Assembly: GCA_016713765.1 (NCBI GenBank)
Contig: JADJON010000001.1
Span: 310,001-374,000, forward strand
Direction: 5' to 3'
DNA from: Bacteroidota bacterium
GTDB taxonomy: Bacteria > Bacteroidota > Bacteroidia > AKYH767-A > 2013-40CM-41-45
DNA length: 64,000 bases
Part shown: positions 42,706 to 50,639 of the stretch, piece after piece
How the letters are laid out: every line of letters begins with the position of its first letter
Position numbering within the stretch: position 1 is the first letter of the stretch
Translations under genes and position numbers: made by a program
The notes under the pieces: generated by a model
Seen by the model: the letters and a program-made list of their open reading frames with translations, nothing else
Database searches by the model: none
Told to the model about the DNA's origin: nothing

Positions 42706-44323
42706 ACTTTAAAGAATTAAGTTGGTTCTGAATTAATAATTCTAATGATTTCGATTCAGCAAATAAATTATCTAAATTTCTCTTAAAGTCAGTAATTTTA
42801 GTTTCAAACTCTTTAGGTGTAATGTCAGAATATTCTATTTTTACATCGAAATATTGTCCAGCACTGAAGCTGAAATTCTTTTCCTTAATTTGCTCATAAG
42901 AAACAACCACCGTGAAGTCTTCCTTTGACTGATGTTTATTAAAAGTTTCAATAATGAGGTTTTCTTCTTCTTCAGAAAGTAAGGTTTTTTGGGTCTTTCC
43001 TTCCTTTACGGTGGTTCCCAATTTGGAAGCGTCCATCAATACAATATCACCTTTGGTGTTCGCTTTGTCAAGAAAGAGGATACTTACGTTTGTGCCGGTG
43101 GTGGCAAAGATGTTACTGGGCATGCTTACCACTCCACGTAACATTTTTTCTTCAACTAATTTTTCTCGTATCTTCTTTTCAATTCCGCTCTGGGCTGTAA
43201 TAAAACCGGTTGGTACTACAATAGCAGCTTTACCATTCGCTGCCAGTGAAAACATGATATGCTGAATAAACAGGGGGTAAATTGCCATTTTATCTTTGTC
43301 CTTTTTAGGAACATTAGGAAGCCCAGCAAAGAACCGTTGGTGATTCTGTTTGGTATCAAGGTCAGCTACATAATCACTGAAATCAAGTTTAAAAGGAGGG
43401 TTAGAAACAATATAATCAAAGGTCATCAGCTTGTCTCCCACCTTATGGTAAGGATTCAGCATCGTATTCCCCTGAATAATATTCTGAATGGAATGAACCA
43501 GATTATTCAGGATAAGGTTCAGTCGCAGCATGCTGGAAGACTTCTGTGATATATCCTGAGAGTATATCGTACAACGGTCTTCACCAATAGCATGTGCCAG
43601 GTTCATCAATAACGTTCCACTTCCTGCTGAAGGGTCGTAACAGGTAACGTTCTTTACAGGCTTATCCACCAAAATGGCAGCCATAATTTTTGCGACTGCA
43701 TGCGGGGTATAATACTCCGCATACTTACCGCCACCGTCCTTGTTGTAATCCTTAATGAGGTATTCGAAAATCGTAGAGAAGAAATCGAATTTCTGATTGA
43801 AGATTTTCTCAAAACTGAAATTCACCAACTGGTTTACAATTGCCTTGCAGAAGTTGTCCCGTTGTGAGCTATCGGAAATGAAATTGCTCAGTTCATCAAA
43901 CAGCGTAATCTTTGCTCCGGTTCCGGTCTTTACGGAGAATATGTCATTATTGAATATAGCTATATCCCGTAAAGTATCATCGAACAGCTTGGCAAACTGT
44001 TCAACGTCCTGTTTATTGTACAGATTCGATAAAAAGTGTTCCCGCTTCAGCTTTGCGCTATCGGGGTTCATGCGGAGTAACAGCATTTCATATTGCTTGT
44101 CGCTATATTTTGCTATTTCCTGTTCCCAACTTTCCGCATCCTTGAGTTTGGGTTCGAGCTGTTTTACTTCATAACCAAATTTATCATTCATAAATTTATA
44201 GAGAAAAACCTGGGTAATGATTTTGAATTCATTCCCGTCATTCCCCAACCCATAGGAAGTACAAACTCCCTTCAGGTTATCAATTAACTCTTTCGTTTTC
44301 GCTGTAAAGTCCTGTGTTACCAT
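42698..44323 (-). CDS. hsdM: type I restriction-modification methyltransferase subunit
   Basis: N6-adenine methyltransferase subunit of 541 residues. The N-terminal helical domain (about 1-150) is followed by the Rossmann fold with the SAM-binding motif DPSAGSGTLLMNL (about 230) and the catalytic NPPF (about 335). MRGVVSMPSNIF-like sequence (LRGVVSMPSNIFATTGTN) is typical of HsdM. It overlaps hsdR upstream by 7 nt and hsdS downstream by 8 nt. Confidence 0.95.
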   Translation of the reverse strand: MVTQDFTAKTKELIDNLKGVCTSYGLGNDGNEFKIITQVFLYKFMNDKFGYEVKQLEPKLKDAESWEQEIAKYSDKQYEMLLLRMNPDSAKLKREHFLSNLYNKQDVEQFAKLFDDTLRDIAIFNNDIFSVKTGTGAKITLFDELSNFISDSSQRDNFCKAIVNQLVNFSFEKIFNQKFDFFSTIFEYLIKDYNKDGGGKYAEYYTPHAVAKIMAAILVDKPVKNVTCYDPSAGSGTLLMNLAHAIGEDRCTIYSQDISQKSSSMLRLNLILNNLVHSIQNIIQGNTMLNPYHKVGDKLMTFDYIVSNPPFKLDFSDYVADLDTKQNHQRFFAGLPNVPKKDKDKMAIYPLFIQHIMFSLAANGKAAIVVPTGFITAQSGIEKKIREKLVEEKMLRGVVSMPSNIFATTGTNVSILFLDKANTKGDIVLMDASKLGTTVKEGKTQKTLLSEEEENLIIETFNKHQSKEDFTVVVSYEQIKEKNFSFSAGQYFDVKIEYSDITPKEFETKITDFKRNLDNLFAESKSLELLIQNQLNSLKYD

Positions 44324-47300
44324 CTTGGTTGTCCTTGGTATTCGTTCATGTATTCACGCACAAGGCATGTGTTTATATATTTTGCTGTTTCCGGGTCTAA
44401 TTCAATTTTATTTTTAGAAAAGCTACTGATTACCATTTGAATGAGCATCTTTTCAAAATAGCTTTCATTCTCTAACATTCTTGTATTTATCATCACCTTC
44501 TCGTCAGCCTGAGCCTTCACATCGAGTAATGTTTCACAAATTTCGCTCTCACGCTTCGATATATTACCTCGCTCCAAAATTCTCTTATGCATCCTGGCAT
44601 ATTTTGCATCGTTTTCATATTTAGCCTTCAGGAGATTATTTTTCCGATTGAGCTCGGTCACTTTATCATAAATCAATTGAAGAGAACCGATATTCTGCTT
44701 CATTTCTTCCTGAGTAATCTCATCCAGGTTTTTCCTATCGAACAACCTCTTTAATTCATCATACAGGCTAACAAATTGAGGGTCATTCTGGTCAAAGTTC
44801 CCGGCTAATGATTCACGAGTTTTCCGGAGCATGTCTTTCAGCTCATCCGCAATCACCATTTCTTCCTCGCTCACTTTACGGAACATGAACACCACATCCT
44901 CCAGTGCCACATTCAATAAATTGGTGGTGTCCACATTATTTTGGACTGATTCCTTCAAATTCAGCAAATCAAGGTGCCGGGAAGCTTCACTATATAGTTG
45001 ATTCAGTTTTTTAAAATCAACCTTCTCCAGCATATCAAAATGACCATACAATCGAATCAGGTTGTACAGGTTCTTTGCATTCTCCAATGCCTTTTTGATT
45101 GCAAGAACGAGTGTCCGGTCTTCAATCTGGCTAATCTGTTGGGAGAATATCTCAGCATTCGTTAAATCATAATGGAACAACTGCTCCTTAATCTCACGTA
45201 ATTCCGATTCTATCTCTTCTTTGGATTTGAAGAGGTTGGAGTACGTCTGCATTTCATCCCCCAGTTCCGCCTGTAATTCATCAAAATAGGCTTTATTGGT
45301 CACGTCAAACTCCTTCGTTATATCAGCAAAATCAACCACATACCCGAACTTGAATTTTTTATACGGTCGGTTAACACGGGTAAGAGTCTGGAGGAGATTA
45401 TGGTTTTTGATTACCCGTCCGATATATAGCTTTTTCAAACGCTTCGCATCGAAGCCGGTCAAAAGCATATTGTAAACAAAAATGATGTCGATGTTTCCAT
45501 CCTTGAAATCATTTACTTCTTCCTCCCGGTCTTGTTTTGTGCCAACATCATGAAGAATAAGTGTCGCTCTCAACTTTGGTTTTTCTCCACCGTAATAGTT
45601 AGCATACTCAACAACAGGGTCGGCGGCCATTAAATAAGGTTGCACCTCTTCAACTACTTTCTGAGTCGGGTTGTATTTATTTATGAATATTTCAAAGAGC
45701 TGTTTAGCCTGTTCAGATGAATCGCATACTACCATTGCGCCAATGGTATTATCTCCAAAGCGCACCCGGCTATTCACAAAATCCCTAATGATGTAATCAA
45801 GCATGGGTTCTGCAAATTTCGGGTGAGCGTAAACAATTCGCTTATCCGCATCACCCTTCAGGATTTCTATATCCTTCAGGGCTTCCTTTAATTGAAATTT
45901 ATAGGTTGTCTCAATGTCCTCACGAATTAGTTTCAATGTATAACCATCAGCAATTGAGGCATTGTAATAATATTTATGGATATAATCACCGAAGGTTGCT
46001 TTGGAAGTTCGGTCTTTTCCGATTAAAGGTGTACCGGTTAACCCTACGAGGATAGCGTTCCTATCTGAGTTGAATAGATTTGCCAGGAAGCTTCCGGTTG
46101 GATTGTAGCTTCTGTGAACTTCGTCAAGGAAATAAATGCGTTGAGAAGAAATGTCATAATCGTTGGCTTGTAGAACATCAGTGTCATCCTTGAACTTTTG
46201 GATGTTTACAACCGTGATTTCCTTTTTACCGGATAAATTATGGATTGCCTGTCGGGTTCTGAAATTCTTTACCAATTCATCCTTTGAATCAACCGTATGA
46301 ACTACTAATCCCCTGCTGGTAAATTCACGTTTCGCCTGATTCATCAGGTCGATACGGTCAACAATGAAATAAAACTTCGGTACAACGTTTTTCTTTTGAT
46401 AAAAATCGGTCAGGTATCTAACATTAAAATATGATAAAGCGGTTTTCCCACTTCCTTGTGTATGCCATATGATACCTTTCCTAACACCATCATCCAGTTT
46501 CCGCTCAATCGCCTTTGTTGCGAATAACTGCGGATAACGCATGATGTGTTTCTCCAGACCCCGTTCTTCGTTAACATAAGCGATGCAGTATTTCAGCAGC
46601 ATCCACAGACGTTCCGTGCAGAACAAAGATGTGAGTACTCTATTGGTTGGAGTATTAGGTTCCTTATTGGTTATAAACTCCGGAGAATGCTTGATGGCAC
46701 TGAGGTTATTATCTTTTAGGACGAAATTCTCCAGGTCATTATCTTCTGGAAGCAAAAGGGAAGCCAGGTCAAAAGTCTCTTCCTCCCGGAAACAGTTAAA
46801 GTTGGCTGTAGAATACGAAGTAGTAGAATAGAATGCACCCTGAATTGGTTCAATGGATTCGGTATCATACTCCATATTATTGGAAAACACCAATACCTGG
46901 GAGATGTTGATGAATTTCCTGAACTTTTTATTTTTAAAACGAGTGTTGATACGCTCACGTTCAGCAAGCACACCCTCTTGATTGTTTGGTTTTTTAACTT
47001 CGATAAATGCCAGCGGCAATCCATTTATCAGGAGCGTAATATCCGGGCGGAATTCCTCATCACCGTTTTTACATGGCAACTCCGTTACAACATGAAATGA
47101 ATTGTTCTTCTTGAAATTCTCTGGGCTGGAGAGGTCGAGTAATCGAATCCCTGAAGTTGAAATCAGTTTTTGATAAAATGCTTCTCCCAAATCCTCATTA
47201 TCCAGCATTAAGGAAACATCCTGCAATAAGCGGTTTATTTCCGAATTTTCTACGTCTGGATTAATCCTTTTGACGCTATCTTTAAAAACATCAGTAAAGA

Positions 47301-47412
47301 TATTTGTTTCAATATCCCAGTTGGATTTAGAAAGAGAGAGGTATTTATACCCCAGCCTACATAAATGAAGTATAGCAGGAAGTTTAACTCTGGTATTCTC
47401 ATTAAAAGCCAT
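44317..47412 (-). CDS. hsdR: type I restriction endonuclease subunit R
   Basis: The ATP-dependent translocase and nuclease of 1031 residues. The N-terminal PD-(D/E)xK nuclease has FRPDITLLINGLPLAFIEVK (catalytic D, E and K). The SF2 motor follows with Walker A HTQGSGKTALS, motif II FLDEVHRSY and motif III GLTGTPLIG. The C-terminal helical region binds HsdM. All catalytic motifs are intact, so the restriction system appears functional. Confidence 0.95.
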   Translation of the reverse strand: MAFNENTRVKLPAILHLCRLGYKYLSLSKSNWDIETNIFTDVFKDSVKRINPDVENSEINRLLQDVSLMLDNEDLGEAFYQKLISTSGIRLLDLSSPENFKKNNSFHVVTELPCKNGDEEFRPDITLLINGLPLAFIEVKKPNNQEGVLAERERINTRFKNKKFRKFINISQVLVFSNNMEYDTESIEPIQGAFYSTTSYSTANFNCFREEETFDLASLLLPEDNDLENFVLKDNNLSAIKHSPEFITNKEPNTPTNRVLTSLFCTERLWMLLKYCIAYVNEERGLEKHIMRYPQLFATKAIERKLDDGVRKGIIWHTQGSGKTALSYFNVRYLTDFYQKKNVVPKFYFIVDRIDLMNQAKREFTSRGLVVHTVDSKDELVKNFRTRQAIHNLSGKKEITVVNIQKFKDDTDVLQANDYDISSQRIYFLDEVHRSYNPTGSFLANLFNSDRNAILVGLTGTPLIGKDRTSKATFGDYIHKYYYNASIADGYTLKLIREDIETTYKFQLKEALKDIEILKGDADKRIVYAHPKFAEPMLDYIIRDFVNSRVRFGDNTIGAMVVCDSSEQAKQLFEIFINKYNPTQKVVEEVQPYLMAADPVVEYANYYGGEKPKLRATLILHDVGTKQDREEEVNDFKDGNIDIIFVYNMLLTGFDAKRLKKLYIGRVIKNHNLLQTLTRVNRPYKKFKFGYVVDFADITKEFDVTNKAYFDELQAELGDEMQTYSNLFKSKEEIESELREIKEQLFHYDLTNAEIFSQQISQIEDRTLVLAIKKALENAKNLYNLIRLYGHFDMLEKVDFKKLNQLYSEASRHLDLLNLKESVQNNVDTTNLLNVALEDVVFMFRKVSEEEMVIADELKDMLRKTRESLAGNFDQNDPQFVSLYDELKRLFDRKNLDEITQEEMKQNIGSLQLIYDKVTELNRKNNLLKAKYENDAKYARMHKRILERGNISKRESEICETLLDVKAQADEKVMINTRMLENESYFEKMLIQMVISSFSKNKIELDPETAKYINTCLVREYMNEYQGQPRW

Positions 47413-47439
47413 ACATGATAATTTTAAAAGTGGTAATAA

Positions 47440-47736
47440 TTATCGTTTCGATTTTTTTAATTTCAAAAGTTCTTCCTCAGCATAATTAATAGCCTTGAGT
47501 CCGGCAGCTTCATCTTTTACCATGTAAAACACCTTATCCGCCAGCCAAAGAGCGTTTAATTCACCCTCAGAAGCCCCAAGTACTTTTGCCAGTTTACCGA
47601 GGTGTAAGCGGCTCACCAGCTTTTCATCACTTTCCACCTTGCTGATATAGGCTGTATCCACCTCCAGTTCGGCTGCCACCTGCCGTTGAAGTAAGCCCTT
47701 GGCTTCCCGGTATTGCTTTAATCGTTCTCCTAACAT
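47440..47736 (-). CDS. Xre-family regulator of the restriction operon
   Basis: A 98-residue helix-turn-helix protein (LKQYREAKGLLQRQVAAELE, then DTAYISKVESDEK, residues about 6-40) with a C-terminal helical extension ending KKSKR. It lies 27 nt upstream of hsdR on the same strand, where controller (C) proteins often sit. It probably times expression of restriction relative to methylation. Confidence 0.85.
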   Translation of the reverse strand: MLGERLKQYREAKGLLQRQVAAELEVDTAYISKVESDEKLVSRLHLGKLAKVLGASEGELNALWLADKVFYMVKDEAAGLKAINYAEEELLKLKKSKR

Positions 47737-47769
47737 AATGAACCCGTTTTAGACATGTACGGAATTGGT

Positions 47770-47777
47770 CAAATGTA
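47770..47777 (-). promoter_or_regulatory. -7 promoter element for the xre-hsdR-hsdM-hsdS-HNH operon
   Basis: TACATTTG on the minus strand, a perfect TAnnTTTG. It predicts a start about 27 nt before the Xre ATG. No clear -33 box. Confidence 0.5.
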
Positions 47778-47801
47778 TTGAAAATAAATTAATGAATTGA
47801 A

Positions 47802-47833
47802 AAAGAGAAGGGAGCCAATTGACTCCCCTCTTT
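47802..47833 (-). terminator. terminator of the small-gene cluster
   Basis: Stem AAGAG-GGGAG / CTCCC-TTCTCTT (minus strand) around a TCAATTGG loop, then TTTTTC. It separates the small-gene cluster from the restriction operon promoter. Confidence 0.7.
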
Positions 47834-47853
47834 CTTCATTTAATCCCTGTCGA

Positions 47854-48012
47854 TTATGCTCTCGACAGAGCGGCAATCCCAATACACAAAAGTGCGATGG
47901 CAAACACACCAGTCAGAAGACGGGCATTTTCACCTCTTGCTTCAATGCAAAGGTTGCCCTTGCATAAACGCACTTTATCGTTGGGAGTATTATTGTATTT
48001 GTTAAGATACAT
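47854..48012 (-). CDS. 52-residue protein with C-terminal membrane helix and strong Shine-Dalgarno
   Basis: A small protein whose N-terminal half is basic and polar (YNNTPNDKVRLCKGNLCIEA). Its C-terminus is one membrane helix (LLTGVFAIALLCIGIAAL). The start at 48012 is fixed by AAGGAGGT four to five nt before the ATG, a near-perfect Shine-Dalgarno sequence that is unusual in this lineage. No family recognised. Confidence 0.6.
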   Translation of the reverse strand: MYLNKYNNTPNDKVRLCKGNLCIEARGENARLLTGVFAIALLCIGIAALSRA

Positions 48013-48089
48013 AGTACCTCCTTTTTTAAAGATTAATATATCCGTCACTTTTCCCGGACGGGGAAGGATTTTGAAGAGAATGAAGGTTT

Positions 48090-48263
48090 TCACTTCTCTT
48101 TTCGGACACCTTTGAAAGGCTTGTCATCACTTTTCCCATCCATAAACCGACCTGTTTCAGCGTCACGCTTCAACCAGGAATCTGTTTTGGGGTTATAGGT
48201 CTGACTGCGCTCCTTCACGGCACCATTTCGATGACCATCTCCGGTCTTACCATTTCTTGCCAT
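48090..48263 (-). CDS. 57-residue basic protein (MARNGKTGDG family)
   Basis: A short polar protein starting MARNGKTGDGHRNGAV and ending KPFKGVRKEK. Small proteins with this pattern (RNG, HRNGA, FKGVRKEK) occur, from memory, in many Bacteroidota as conserved hypotheticals. Its start is 2 nt after the YegP-like stop, so the two are one operon. Function unknown. Confidence 0.65.
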   Translation of the reverse strand: MARNGKTGDGHRNGAVKERSQTYNPKTDSWLKRDAETGRFMDGKSDDKPFKGVRKEK

Positions 48264-48264
48264 T

Positions 48265-48612
48265 TTAGAATACTTTAATTGTTAAATCTTCAAATGCTGC
48301 TATTGGAGCATTTGTTTTCACTGACTGAATGCCCACTTCACGTGCTGCAATCGTTACATACATTTCACTCGTTCCAATGACTTCGCCATTTGTTGCAACC
48401 TGATTGAAGTAATACTGGCCATTGGTGGCAGTTTTACGGTCAAAATTTCGGTCTGAGACATTGTTCCTGCTACTTTGAATTCCAACAGCGGCACCTTGTT
48501 TTGAACCATACATTTGACTTTTCAGTATGGGCTCACCATTCCTTGCTGTGAGTATCCAATAAAATTGATTATTGGAACCCTGCCTTAATACGTACTTTGG
48601 ATTTTGAATCAT
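48265..48612 (-). CDS. YegP-like DUF1508 protein
   Basis: A 115-residue protein made of two DUF1508 repeats. Copy one is FYWILTARNGEPILKSQMYGSKQGAAVGIQS and copy two is YYFNQVATNGEVIGTSEMYVTIAAREVGIQSVK, each broken here only by variable loops. The fold is a small beta-beta-alpha unit of unknown role, often next to stress or defence genes. It is the first gene of the three-gene small cluster. Confidence 0.85.
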   Translation of the reverse strand: MIQNPKYVLRQGSNNQFYWILTARNGEPILKSQMYGSKQGAAVGIQSSRNNVSDRNFDRKTATNGQYYFNQVATNGEVIGTSEMYVTIAAREVGIQSVKTNAPIAAFEDLTIKVF

Positions 48613-48704
48613 TGTATTGATATTTAATTGTTTAACCCACGTGGAAAATCCTAACGATAGGGGTTATCAATACCGGGCAGCAGTTCGTAGAATAATTGAG
48701 AATT

Positions 48705-48860
48705 ACGTTTGGAAGTTTGTCCAAAAAACGTTGTATCATTGCCCTACGAAAAAATGCATGGATAATAACCGGGGTACCAACCCGGAATTCAAGCCCTCCA
48801 GCTAAGAATTTTATCCTTAAAAGCCGATAGATGCCGCCAGCACTTATCGGCTTTCGTGTT
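48705..48860 (+). other. possible small plus-strand transcript
   Basis: TACGTTTG (48705-48712) matches the -7 box, and a terminator ends near 48860. Between them is no convincing gene. The segment has a CCGGG/CCCGG hairpin at about 48768-48785, and its 3' part (GCCCTCCAGCTA) faintly resembles a tRNA end. Evidence for an RNA is only the promoter and terminator pair. Confidence 0.25.
48820..48854 (+). terminator. intrinsic terminator upstream of the xre-immA gene
   Basis: 10-bp stem AAAGCCGATA/TATCGGCTTT with a 15-nt loop, followed by CGTGTTTTATCTTT. Confidence 0.65.
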
Positions 48861-48916
48861 TTATCTTTGGTGGTATTCCTCCATCTTTATCATAAGAAAC
48901 AAAAGTATAGATAAAC

Positions 48917-48951
48917 TTGGACAAAAAAGAAACTTTTTTTACATTTGTCCA
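48917..48951 (+). promoter_or_regulatory. promoter with palindromic operator for the Xre-ImmA/PIN operon
   Basis: TTGG (48917-48920), exactly 19 bases, TACATTTG (48940-48947). The inverted repeat TGGACAAA (48918-48925) / TTTGTCCA (48944-48951) brackets the promoter with an 18-nt spacer, so the encoded Xre protein could cover both boxes. Confidence 0.8.
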
Positions 48952-48996
48952 GTAGAAGTTTTTAACAAACCTTCCATATTTATTAACAGACTCACT

Positions 48997-50064
48997 ATGA
49001 ACCACTTCCCTGAAAGGTTAAAGAATGCTCGCAAAATGCGTGGCTTCTCACTTCAGGAGTTATCTGATGTGATGAATCAGGCTATATCCAAACAGGATTT
49101 AAATAGGCTTGAAACAGGTATAAAAAAACCTGATAGTGAAATTGTTTCTCAACTCTGTTCTGCTCTCAATGTAACTGTAGATTACTTTTTCAGAAATCCA
49201 TCCGTATCCCTTGAACAGGTTGAATTTCGGAAGTTAAAAAAGCTACCGGTTCGTGAAAAGGAAAAAGTTAAAAGCCAAACTGTAGAATATCTTGAACGAT
49301 ACCTTGAGCTTGAAAATTTATTAGGTATTGATAACGAATTGCCATTTACTCCTCGTGCATTTAAAATTAAGCCGGGTAAGGAAATTGAAGGCATCTCAAG
49401 TGCAGCCACCACTATGAGAGAAGATATATTGAAAATCGGAAGTGACCCCATTTTCAATATATATGAACTTCTTGAAGAAAAAAACATTAAGGTGTTTAGA
49501 ACAGAAGTTGACCCTTCTTTTTCAGGAATGTCTACTACAATTGAAAATAAGATTGGTGTCATCGTTTATAACGACAATAATGATTTACCAATTGTACGGA
49601 AACGCTTTACCCTTTTGCATGAATTAGGACATTTATTTCTTGACCTTACTGAATTTGATGAGAAGCATAGCGAAAAACTATGTGACGCATTTGCAGGGGC
49701 TATGCTTCTGCCGGAAGATAAATTAATGGAGTATTTTGGTGGAAGACGAGAAACCGTTTATGTGAAGGAGCTACGGTTGATTAAAAGCTATTTCGGCATA
49801 TCACTACTTGCAATCATGTACCGTGCAAAAGCTCTTAACTTGATTTCAGAACATTACCTAAAATACTTCTGCATAAAATATAATCAGTTTTTTAAAAAGG
49901 AAGAAGGGGAAGGTTATGATGGAATAGAAAAGTCAAATAGATTTATTCAGCTTCTTATCCGGGCAGTTGCACAAGAAGTTATTTCAACAACCAAAGCTGC
50001 GGCATTGAATAACCAGATTCTTGGTGATTTCCGTGAACAATATCTTGATGCTGACAAAAAATGA
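48997..50064 (+). CDS. Xre HTH-ImmA/IrrE metallopeptidase fusion (predicted antitoxin)
   Basis: A 355-residue protein. The HTH domain is at about 3-65 (ARKMRGFSLQELSDVMNQ) and the COG2856 ImmA/IrrE-type peptidase domain at about 170-290, with the zinc motif LLHELGHLF (about 205-213) and a downstream Glu in DAFAGAMLLPED. The ATG at 48997 is chosen because the promoter ends at 48947. It overlaps the PIN-domain gene by 4 nt (ATGA), a typical toxin-antitoxin arrangement. Such pairs have been predicted as antitoxin plus RNase toxin. Confidence 0.88.
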   Translation: MNHFPERLKNARKMRGFSLQELSDVMNQAISKQDLNRLETGIKKPDSEIVSQLCSALNVTVDYFFRNPSVSLEQVEFRKLKKLPVREKEKVKSQTVEYLERYLELENLLGIDNELPFTPRAFKIKPGKEIEGISSAATTMREDILKIGSDPIFNIYELLEEKNIKVFRTEVDPSFSGMSTTIENKIGVIVYNDNNDLPIVRKRFTLLHELGHLFLDLTEFDEKHSEKLCDAFAGAMLLPEDKLMEYFGGRRETVYVKELRLIKSYFGISLLAIMYRAKALNLISEHYLKYFCIKYNQFFKKEEGEGYDGIEKSNRFIQLLIRAVAQEVISTTKAAALNNQILGDFREQYLDADKK

Positions 50065-50555
50065 AAATTGCAATTACAGATGCAAATATTTTCATTGACC
50101 TAATCAGATTAGAATTGTTGGGTTACTTGTTCAATCTTGGCATGGAAATCCATACAACCAGAGAGGTCTATGACCAATTAAATTCTCACCAAAGGGAAGT
50201 AGCTGCTGGATTCGTTCAGGCTGGTGTTTTGAGTGTATACAGTTTTAGCTCTCAGGAATTGGAGGAAATTGAACTTTTGGAATGTCCGGCTGGTCTTGAA
50301 ATGGCAGACCGAACAGTTTATTATTATTCGAAAAGGATTGAAGCTCTTGTGTTGTCCGGAGATAAAAAGCTCCGGACTTTTTGTTTAAATCAAGATATAG
50401 ATGTTAGAGGAATCCTCTGGTTATTTGATTTGTTTCTTGAAAGGGAATTAATCACAAAAATAACAGCGGTAGAGAAGCTAACATTTTTACTTTCCTTTAA
50501 TGACCGACTGCCGATGGATCAGTGTCAACAACGATTGAATTCATGGGGCGAATAG
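50061..50555 (+). CDS. PIN-domain protein (predicted toxin RNase)
   Basis: A 164-residue PIN-like nuclease. ITDANIFIDL supplies the first acidic residue (Asp), Glu is in TTREVYDQL, and Asp residues follow in MADRTVYYYS and VLSGDKKLRTF, giving a near-complete PIN acidic set. The start overlaps the Xre-ImmA stop by 4 nt. PIN toxins usually cleave specific RNAs; the target is not predictable. A weak hairpin (AAACGA/TCGTTT, about 50613-50635) follows. Confidence 0.82.
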   Translation: MKIAITDANIFIDLIRLELLGYLFNLGMEIHTTREVYDQLNSHQREVAAGFVQAGVLSVYSFSSQELEEIELLECPAGLEMADRTVYYYSKRIEALVLSGDKKLRTFCLNQDIDVRGILWLFDLFLERELITKITAVEKLTFLLSFNDRLPMDQCQQRLNSWGE

Positions 50556-50639
50556 GTTAATCTGGAATTTCTTGCTTCAGGGTGTTTTAGAAATAATCTA
50601 TTTTATTGATTAGGATAAACGAGTAAATTATCGTTTCTA

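Noticed and set aside
48617..48805. 62-codon plus-strand frame upstream of xre-immA
   Set aside because: Its start lies before the only plausible promoter and the sequence is not protein-like.
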